Position numbers and translations under genes: made by a program | The notes under the pieces: generated by a model | The model's database searches: none | Told to the model about the DNA's origin: nothing | Seen by the model: only the letters and a program-made list of their open reading frames with translations | Shown: in pieces, positions 1-9,200 of the stretch | Layout of the letters: the number at the start of each line of letters is the position of its first letter | How positions within the stretch are numbered: position 1 is the first letter of the stretch | Source of the DNA: JAICIG01 sp035532215 | Lineage (GTDB): Bacteria; Planctomycetota; Planctomycetia; Pirellulales; JAICIG01 | Direction of reading: 5' to 3' | Assembly (NCBI GenBank): GCA_035532215.1 | Contig: DATKRK010000116.1 | Location: 1 to 9,499, forward strand | DNA length: 9,499 nucleotides

Positions 1-269
1 CTGGCCGTGAAGGGTGATGCCGGGGCCGATGGTCAGCGTGCCGCCGTCGACGGGCTGGAGCCCATTGTTGCCGTAGCCATAGCTGTTCACAAACCGCACC
101 GTGCCGGCGCCGTCGAGCGTCTGGGTCCCCGAAAAGTTGACCAGCGTGTACTGAAGGTAGGCGCTGTGCTTCAACGTCAGCGTGCCGTTAAGCGTCAGGC
201 CGTCCTTGACGGTGAGCGTGGTGCTGTCCGCGAGCGAGAGGTCGGCGTCCAGCGTCATGCCGTCGAGCG
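1..269 (-). repeat. Intragenic direct repeat, copy B (codes for residues 2993-3081, cut by window edge)
   Basis: Second copy of the solenoid segment, ending at the window edge while still matching copy A. The match at 1 is with 904, so the repeat may extend beyond the edge. Several differences are synonymous (for example CAG/CAA for Gln at the left end); a few change a residue (YYQY/YLQY, GAQT/GTQT). Confidence 0.9.
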
Positions 270-3200
270 CGCTGCTGGCGGTCATGCCCAAGGCCGCGCC
301 GCCTGAAGCCGTGACCGTTCCGCCCAGGATGACGCCGCCCGACAGGTTCCAGGCGCCGCTTGTCGCGTCGAGCGCCAACGTGTCGGCGACGCCGCCGGGC
401 GAAAGGTCGAGCGTGCCGACCAGGTCGACGTTGCTGTCGGCGCTGGTGGTGAAACTTCCCAGATCGGCGAGCGTGAATTTGCCGCCCAGCTTGACCGTGC
501 CGGCGGCGCTGGCGTCGATCGTCCCCGCGTTCGTCCAGGCGTTCGTGGAAGTGCTCGATGGGTCGCCCAGGCCAAGCGCGCCACCCGCGGTGCTGAGGGT
601 CGAACCGGCGGCGACGGTCCACGTCCCCTTGAAGGTGGCGGTCGCGCCGGTCGGCACGGTCAACGATTGATTGACGACGTAGTTCGTGCCGTTGAGGGTG
701 ATGCTGCTGCCTGTGCCGGCCAGCGTCAGGGTATTGGCGTTTCCAGTCAGGTCCGACACGTTGAGCGCCCCGCCGCTGTCGGCCGCCAGCGTGCCGCTGT
801 TGGTCACGCTGCTGCCGATGATGCTGATCGTCTGCCCGGAGGCGTCGGCGTCGACCGTGCCCTCGTTGATCAAGGGCAACGAAGGATTGCCCACGACCGC
901 GCCTTGGCCGTGAAGGGTGATGCCGGGTCCGATGGTCAGCGTGCCGCCGTCGACGGGCTGGAGCCCATTGTTGCCGTAGCCGACGAAGCTGTTCACAAAC
1001 CGCACGGTGCCGGCGCCGTCGAGCGTCTGGGCGCCCGAAAAGTTGACCAGCGTATACTGATAGTAGGCGCTGTGCTTCAACGTCAGCGTGCCATTGAGCG
1101 TCAGGCCGTCCTTGACGGTGAGCGTGGTGCTGTCCGCGAGCGAGAGGTCGGCGTCCAGCGTCATGCCGTCGAGCGTGCCGCCCGTCGCGATCGCGTTTCC
1201 GCCTACGCCGGGAAGGATGAGGCTGTCCCGAATCGTCCCGCCGGCAAGCGTGAAGGTGTTATCGACCTCGATCGATTGGTCGGCGATCAGCGTGCCGCCG
1301 GCGACCTTGAAGGGATCCTTGGACAGCAGGCTGCGGATGTCGACAGTGCCGGCGGAGGAGTCGAAAGTGATGGTCGGGTTGCCGGGCTGGTCGATCAGCA
1401 CGACGTCGCCGGCGCCGGGCACGCGGCCGCTGTCCCAATTCGTCGGATCGCTCCATTTGCCGCCGTTCGGGTTGATCCAGACGTCGCTGTATTGAGCGAC
1501 GTGGAACGTGCTCGTCAGGTCCGCCGAGCCGAGCAGGTTGCCGGCCGTGTCGGCGATCAGGGCGGCGTGAATCACGAGCGTGTAATCTCCCACCGGCAGG
1601 TCGCCGGCGGGGAAAGTGATTTGCACTTCGCCGTCGCGATAGCGGAGCTCGACGGCTTGCGCGACGATGGCGCCCGCCGGCCCGTCGATCTCGAAGTCGG
1701 CGGCGCTGACGGTGGCCGGATCGAGCGGCTTGGAGAAATCGACCGTCAAAGCGCGGAAGTGCTGGCTGATGGCGCCGCCGTCGGGCGGGTTCTGGCGGAC
1801 GATCGTGGGCGGAGTCGCGTCACGCACGAGATTGATTGTGACGGGCGAAGTGACCGTGGTGTTGCCGCCGGTATCGGTGGCGCTGATCTCGAGCGCGATG
1901 CCGCTTCCGGCCGACGCGATCGTCGGTAAATACGCGCTCAACTCAAACGGGAACGAGACGCTATTGGCCACGACCTGGCCGTTCACCAGCAGCTCGACGT
2001 TGCGCACCTGCACGTCGTCGGAGACGGCGGCCTTGAGGGTCAGCAGCGAACCTTCGACGGCATCAAATCCGCCCAGGGTCGGGTCGGGCGTGAGGTTGCT
2101 CGTGTCGAGCGTAACGGTAGGCGGCACGCCGCCCGTGTCAAAGGGCAGATAGTTCACCACCTGCAAGCCGGCCGATCCGTCGGCCACAAAGGCGAGCCCC
2201 GCGCCGATGGCCAGGCCGTTGGGCAAGGCCGGCAGGTTGAATCGCGTCACGAAATTGGTCGTGTTCGTCGGATCGCTGCCGTTGTAAACCTCCAGTCCCG
2301 GTCCGCGCGGGCCGGCGTTGCCGACGGTGAGCACGACGCCCGACCCGTTGGCGGCGACCGCCTGTCCGGCCAGCGTGTAGGGGCCGAGACCGCCCAGCAG
2401 TTGCGGATGATCGGGATCGCTGACATCGACGGTCTCGTAGCCGCCTTCATAGTTCGGCGCGACGAGCACGCGCGGCACGCTGACATACGCCGTGCCGCCT
2501 CCGGCAAAGAGGCCGCCGCCGTAAGGCAAGGTCAGGCTGCCGCGCTCGGCCACCTGGGGCTGGCTGATGTCGACGATGCGCAGCGTGTTTTTGTCATCCA
2601 ACGTGTAGATAAACGTGCCGTCGTAGGCCAGGCTGGTGAGATTTCCGCCGCCGAGCGAGAGCACTTGGATGCGGTCGCCGGTGAGCATGTCGTAGCTGCG
2701 CAGCTCGCTGCCCACTGCGGCGTAAGCGATGCCGTCGAGGGCCACGACTTGAGTGGCGTCGGCCGCGATCGATTGCAAGAGCCGCGGCGCGGCCGGGTTG
2801 GAGACGTCGATCATGTCGAGCCCACCCGCGCCGTCGGCCACCGCCGCGACCTCGAGATTGGTGTCAACGCTCACGCTCGTCGCATCGCCGCCGGGCAAGG
2901 GTAGCTGACCCAGGAGCATCGGCTTGGTGAACTGTGAGGCGTCGACGATCGCCAGCCCGTAGGTGCCAGTGGCGACGTAGGCGATCTGCTGCTGGGCGTT
3001 GACGGTCGAGCCGGCGAGCGTCACCGCCTGCGCCTCGCCGTTGAGACTCAGGCTCGCCACCAGGCCGGTGTTGACGGGATAGTTGCCCAGCGGGTTCAGC
3101 CCCTCCTGCACTGCCGCCAGGTCGCTGATGCCATCGCCGGCGGTGCTGTACTTGTGCGGGTCCGTGCCGACGACGTCCTCGGCCAGATCGACCAGTCCAT

Positions 3201-6200
3201 CGCCGTCGCTGTCGGCCAGCGATGGGTCGATCGGCCCGAGCGTCGGCCTCGGCAGCGCGTAGGGCGCGCCGGGGCTTAAAAACGGGAACGAAATCCCGTA
3301 CTCGTTTGTTCTTGGGTCGTAGAAACTGACCGACTCCAGAGTTTCGCCCGCTCCCACGAAGACGCTATATTGCCCGTAGGCGGCCGTCATCCCGCGCACT
3401 TCAAACTGCTGCGGGCCGTTTGAAATCGTGGCCGAGTAAAAGATCGGGTAGGGCGGAGCATCGCCGTCGGCGTTCCAGAGCGGCATACCTTGGTTGGCGT
3501 CGGTTGTCTCCGATTGCAGAATATCGGCCTTCAGAAAACTCGCCACGTCTCCACCGGCCAGCGCCGCGGCGGAATCCTGCAGTTGCTGCGCTTGCGCGGC
3601 GACGTCGTCGGGCGGCGTCGTGCCCGCAATCAGGTACGGATCGAGCAGGGCCACGTACTGGTCGACGAGATTCTCGATCTGCGTTACCGTGTCGGTGGTC
3701 GTGTCGCTCGCCACCAACATCATGGGAGCCATAGTCGAGTTCGGCGCGCCCATTTGCCCCTGCGGCATCCCCCCGCTGTCGCCAGGTTCCACGCAAAGGT
3801 ATTTTTCGTCGCACGCTAGGATGGCCGCCTGTTCGTCTTTGTCGATTTGGGCGAGCTGGGACTTGTCGTCGACTATTTCGTTATTGTCCTGGCGCACCTC
3901 GTTTGCGTAGAATTTCAGATCCTGCTTTTCGCCATCTATCTCCTGTTGTAGCTCCGGAATAGTCTGAGTTTGAAGAAGCTGTAAAAATTGACTTAATGTA
4001 AAAAAGAAATCTTTGTTTGGATCCTGAAAATGTTCGTCTAGTTTATTTTTTATATCAGTTTCTTCGTCAGCGAGCGCTATTATTTCCTGAAGGTCATCAT
4101 CGCCCACATGCTGTTCCCACTGAATCTGAAACCGAACGGCAGTAATATAGTTTTCAAGCGCGACGGTCACAGTGGCGAAAATTGGATTGTCTAGCGCGTC
4201 CTGCACTTGCGCCTGTTCGCTCTTAGCGCCGTCTAGGTCCGGTTCAAAGTTCGCAAGGTTGCTTACCGTCAAGTTGTACGAATCCTCAGCATCCTTTGCG
4301 TCCTCTTCTTCAAACTCGATGTTTTCATAAAATACAGCTCTCTCACGTTTGGCTTCATCCGTTGCAGCTTGTATGCACTGCTCCAGCTTTTTCTCCATCT
4401 CCTGCATTTGCTGAGGGTTGTCGCACGGGCCGGGCGGCTTCGGCGGGGGCGGGGCGCTCTTGTTGTTCCCCGGCGGCGCATCGGAGTGCCAGCCGGCGTG
4501 CGTCACCCCCTCGCCGGGATCGGACCGCAAATACAGCCCGTCGGCCGAAACCGTCATCGTTCCCTCGAACAACAGCCGGCCCGTGGTGTGGTCGAACGAG
4601 AGGAACTCGGTCTGCGTGCCCGGCGCGTCGCCCAGAAGGTTCGGCATGGTGAGCACCGCCGGCGTGGTAAAGACGGCCACGCCCGGCGCCTGGATCGTGA
4701 TGTCGAACGAATGCTGCAAGACGCCCGACGGGAGCATGTCGTTGACCAGCGACGGCGGCACCGTGCTGATGCCGATCCGAGCGCTGGTCAGCGGCTGGCC
4801 GTCGAAGCCGATCAGGCTGCCGGGCTGAACGTCGAGCGAAAGGTACTGCCGCTGGGCCGGAGTCAGCTCGGGCGCGGCCGCCGCGTCGACCGTGATGTGC
4901 GTGACTTGCGTGTCGCTCACCGGCTGCAGGATCGACTCTGGTATACGCGGCAGATAGACGCCCGGCACGGCGGCCCGCGCGGCTTGCTCCTCCGGCGTGC
5001 CCATGTTCCCCATCACCGTGTTCACCACGCCGGGCTTGATGTCGGTCAGGTCCATGACCATCTCGGGGAAATAAAAGCCGCCGGCCTTGTCGATCAGCGG
5101 CGTGCCGCCGGAATCGGTCACCGTCGTGCCGTCCAAGACCAGCTTCACGTCGCCGGTGGGCACGTTCGTGAAGGTGAAGCGGCCGCTAGAGTCGGTGTAG
5201 ACCGCCTGGTCTTCGTGCCCGATGATGTAGACCTTGACGCCCGCGATCGGCAGCTTGTATACGTCGTCGGCGGTGGCGAGCACGCCGTCGGGCCCGGCCG
5301 CCACGTCGTCTTTGCTGCCGGGCTGCAGGTCGGGACCGGGATCGGCGACGATGCCGGTCAGGCTGGCGCCCGCGGCCACGCTCGGCTGCGTCTGGTCGAG
5401 GCTGGTGTAGACCGTCGTGTCGGGCTGCCCGGCCACGTTCACCGTCGTGAAGTTGGAAGTCAGCACGCTGCCGGGCGTGCCGCTGTCGTCGGCATCGAGC
5501 AGGTTCCCTGCCGCGTCTTTGATCTGTGAGCCGTCGACGGTGATGGTGATCGTCGAAGCGCCGGGCAAGGGGTTGGCGAAAAACAGCCAGGCGAACGTGC
5601 CGTCTTGCGAGGGAACAATGGAGGAAGGAATAACCGCGCCGGTGCTGTCGGTGGCATAAAAATCGGCACTGGTGAGGGTGCTGGCGTCGATCGCGCGCGA
5701 GAAGTCGATCCGCGGCCGGTAGGTGACGCCCACGTCGCTGCCGCCCTCGACCGGCAGCAGGCTCGACACCGTGAGCGGAATCGCCGCGGCCAAGTGCACC
5801 GTAATCGAATCTTGGCTCGTATGGCCGGCAGCGCTGGTGGCCGTGACGGTGAGCGTATGGTCGCCGGCCGAAAGTGTTGAGAGGTCGAGGGCGTGGGCGA
5901 AGCCGCCGTCGGCGGCCAGGGGGAACGGCAACGCGGCGCCGCCGTCGAAGTCGTAATCGAGCGCCACGATGTTCGAGGCGCTGGTCACCGTGCCGGTAAG
6001 TTGCGTGGCGCCGTCGATCGTGGCGCCATCGGTCGGGCTCGTGAGGTCGATCGCGGGCGGATTAGTCTCGAGCGTGAAGTTGAGGTCAGTCGGGATCGAG
6101 AAGTTTCCGGCGAAATCGGCGGCCTGGAAATGGATGACGTGCGGGCCGTCGGCCGAGCCATCGAGCGGCAGAGTGGTCGTGAACGTGAAGTTGCCCGAAG

Positions 6201-9200
6201 CGTCGAAGGTGAGCGGTACGGGGTTGCCGTCATCGACCGCGGCGGTGAGCGACTGCACGCCGGACAAGTTATCGGTCGCCTGGCCAGTGACGGTGACTTG
6301 CCCGTTCGCGGCGGAGCTTTGTTGCGGGCTGGTGATGGCCACTTTCGGCGGAACGCTGTCTTCGCTCGTGTCGAAGGTCGAGAGCACGTAGTCGGCCAGC
6401 GAGTGGCCGGCGGCCAGGCCATCGAGGTCGGAGAAGAGGAAATGGATGCCGGCGTAGATGCGGCTCATGCCGGCCTCTTCGGCGGCCGCGTCGAAACCGT
6501 CGAACGAGCGCGTGACGCCGGGCAAGGCGTCGGAGGGCGCGCTGAAGCTGGTGTTGGCGCCGAACACGGCGTCCAAAATGCCCGCCGCCGTGCCGCTGAA
6601 CGTGCTGTGCCCGGAAACGTATTCCGGGAAGTTGGGCGTGATCAGCATCGGCTGCCAGTTGGGGTCGGGCGTGACGTTGGGGTTGCCGGTGCTGGCGGCG
6701 TCGGGAATGGCGGTGACGGGCCGCCAGGCGTTGTAAGCAAACTTGGCGTCCCAGGCGACGACGGCGGCGTCGGCCAGGCCGACGTCAAGCTCCGCAAAGA
6801 GTTGCGCGTCGGCGTCGAGGCTGTTACCCTCGCTGGAGGCGATCTGATCGGCGATTTCGTTCCAGTGGCCGGGCGGCGTTGCGGTGCCATTCGTGTCGGC
6901 CCAGAAGTGGGCGATCTCAGTCTGGTCGGCGGTGCGCGTGGTGCTGGTCGCCGAGCCGAGGCTTTGCACCTGGTTCAAGGCGTCGGCCCAGGCCTGGCTG
7001 GTCAAGTCCGGCGGACCCGCCGGCCGGAATTGGCTGTCGAAGGTCATGGCCCAAGGCGTGAGCGTGGCCCATTGCGGTTCCAGTGCCTGACGATAGTTGG
7101 GCGGTGTCGGCGCCCAGACGCCGGGCCCGCTGCCCGGCGTGTAATCGACGTAGTTGTTCCAGCCGTCGTCGGCCCGCAGGGCGATCATGGCGGCGGCCGC
7201 TTGTTGGCCGGCGGCGATGCCATCGGTCTTGGACTGTCCGTCGGGCACGTCGCTCAAGGTGGCGGCCAGTTCGGCGTCGAAAGTCGCCTGTTGGGCGGGA
7301 TAGAGATAGGCGAGCACGTCGTGGGCGGCTCGATCGACGGCGGCCGCGGGCGACGAATCGGCCGGAGCGGAAAACGTCACGAAGCGTCCCGGCTTCTGTT
7401 CGGCTGCGTTCACCGCGTCGAAAACCGCCGACTGTACCATCGCCAGCCCGCGGCTGGCCAGGTTCGGGTCGGTGGCGTCCTGCCGAATGGCGTCCAGTGC
7501 GGTCTGGTTCCAGGCGATCACCGGATCGGTTTGGCCGCCGCTGGGCGGCGTGTAATGGACGGTCAGGGGAAAAGTCGCCGTATTGCCGGCCACGTCGGTC
7601 GACTGGGCGGTGAAGGCGTTGTCGCCCGCCGCGAGCGTCACGTTCGGGAATTCGAAGGCGCCGCTCCCCGAGGCCAAAGCGGTGAGGCCCGTGCCCACGA
7701 GAGTCACTTGCACTCCCGGCTCGGTTTGCCCGACCAGGTTGACGCGCGCGGCGTCGGTGGCGTGGCTGCCCGGCGTGCCGCTCTGCGAGCCGGGCGAAAG
7801 GTCAAACGCGGTGATGGTCGGCGGGGCGGTAAGGATCGTGAGCGCGAAATCGCTCGCGGCCGAGACATTTCCAGCCTCGTCGGTGGCCTTGAAATGTATG
7901 GTGTGTTCGCCGTCGGCCGTGCCGTCGAGGGCCAGCGCCGTGGTATAGCTGAAGTTGCCCGAGCTGTCGAACGAGACGCTGCTGTAAGCTCCGCCGTCGA
8001 TGGCGGCTGCCAGCGCCGCCACGCCGCTCGTGGCGTCGGTCGCCTGGCCGACGATCGACAGATTGTGGTTGATGGTTTGGGCGCCCGGCGGACCCGCGAA
8101 GTTGACGTTCGGCGCGATGGTGTCGAGCGTAAACGCCACGTCGACGCTCGACGTGTTGCCCGCCGCATCGCCGGCCTCGAGCGTGAGCGCGTGCGGTCCG
8201 TCGCCCGCCCCCGAGGAAGACGGAGCAAAGCCAAACAGGCTGGCGATTTCATCGCTCCCGAGACTAAAGCTGCCATCTGTGCCTAGCAAGCCGGTCAGGT
8301 CCGTTTGCGTGTCGCCGACGACGGCGTCAAAGCTAGTGAGGGTCGTGGCGGCGGTGAGCTTGCCGGTAATCCTCGGGTCGCTGGTTACGCCGTCGCTCGC
8401 CGAGGCGCCCGTGTCGTCGGCCAACTGCGCGGAAAGCGCGATCTTGCCTTTCGCCGCCCTGGCGTAGTACTCCGGCGAACCAACGAAACCCGCGATCAGA
8501 TCCTCGTTGGTGAGGCCTTGAGCGAACTGATCGACCCAGAAGTCGAGACCGTTCTGATCGGCGGTCCGGTGCAGGTAATGTTGATAATCGCCCTCGACGC
8601 GCTGCCTTTCGCGTTCAAGACTGTCGGCGAAGCCGTAGGCCACCGCCGTGCGGCTGACGCCCGAGGCCAACTGCCCGACCCAATAGGCCTGGCCCTGCGC
8701 GTCGGCCGGTCGGCCGAGCAGGTCGGCGTACATGGCGTCGACCCAGTTGGCGTCAGAGCCGCCCGAGTGTACGTAAAACTCGGTCGAGCCGATGAAGCCC
8801 GCTTCCAGATGTTCGTCGGTCAGGCCCGATTGCATCTGCGAGATCCAGTAATTGAGCCCGCCGCTGTCGGGCAGCCGCCCCAGATACTTCTGGTAGGCGG
8901 GATCGACGACCGTCGAATAGTACTCGGCGCTGTGCGTAAGCGCGTCAGCGATTTGGCCTTGCGGCGCGCCGGCATCGACCTGAGCCACCCAAAATGCCAG
9001 ACCGCCCGCGTCGGCCGCACGTCCCAACAGGTCGTGGTACGCCTGGTCGACGAACTTTTGGTTGTCGCTTGGTCCCGAGGCCGTGTCGGCCGCGTTCAAC
9101 GGGTCCGCAAGGGAGGCATCGGACGTCAGCAGGGCGCGCTGCTCCAGCCGTTCGATGAAAAAACGCGCCGGGCGCAGCCGCTTTTTGCGCCGGGAAATCG

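Larger units (their letters stand above)
1..1485 (-). other. Beta-solenoid (passenger-like) region, incomplete (residues 2587-3081+)
   Basis: It opens with a motif common at the start of such regions, W-x-x-P-N-G-G-x-W-S-D-P-T-N-W-D-x-G-x-V-P-G-x-G-D (2589-2613). It continues as short Gly/Thr/Ser/Asn-rich turns: INEGTVDADASG, VTNSGTLAADSGG, WTNAGTIDASAAGTV. Regular strands of five to seven residues separated by Gly or Asn turns suggest a right-handed beta-helix like those of adhesins and autotransporter passengers. A duplicated unit lies inside it at a period of about 302 residues. The region runs off the left edge, so its length and the C-terminal anchor are unknown. Confidence 0.82.

Noticed and set aside
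667..1929. Plus-strand open frame of 420 codons
   Set aside because: Antisense shadow of the solenoid and SbsA-like region; its apparent internal repeats mirror the real duplication on the minus strand.
3793..4425. AT-rich stretch as a separate inserted gene or mobile element
   Set aside because: The giant frame continues through it without a stop or shift, and I see no terminal inverted repeats, target duplication or transposase.
4369..5529. Plus-strand open frame of 386 codons
   Set aside because: Composition rich in Arg, His, Val and Gly with no domain; overlaps recognisable minus-strand domains.
5893..8286. Plus-strand open frame of 797 codons
   Set aside because: It is antisense to the giant gene and contains R/G/V/D-rich low-complexity protein without motifs. 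GC-rich third positions of the minus-strand gene remove stops on the other strand. The haloperoxidase motifs are on the minus strand.
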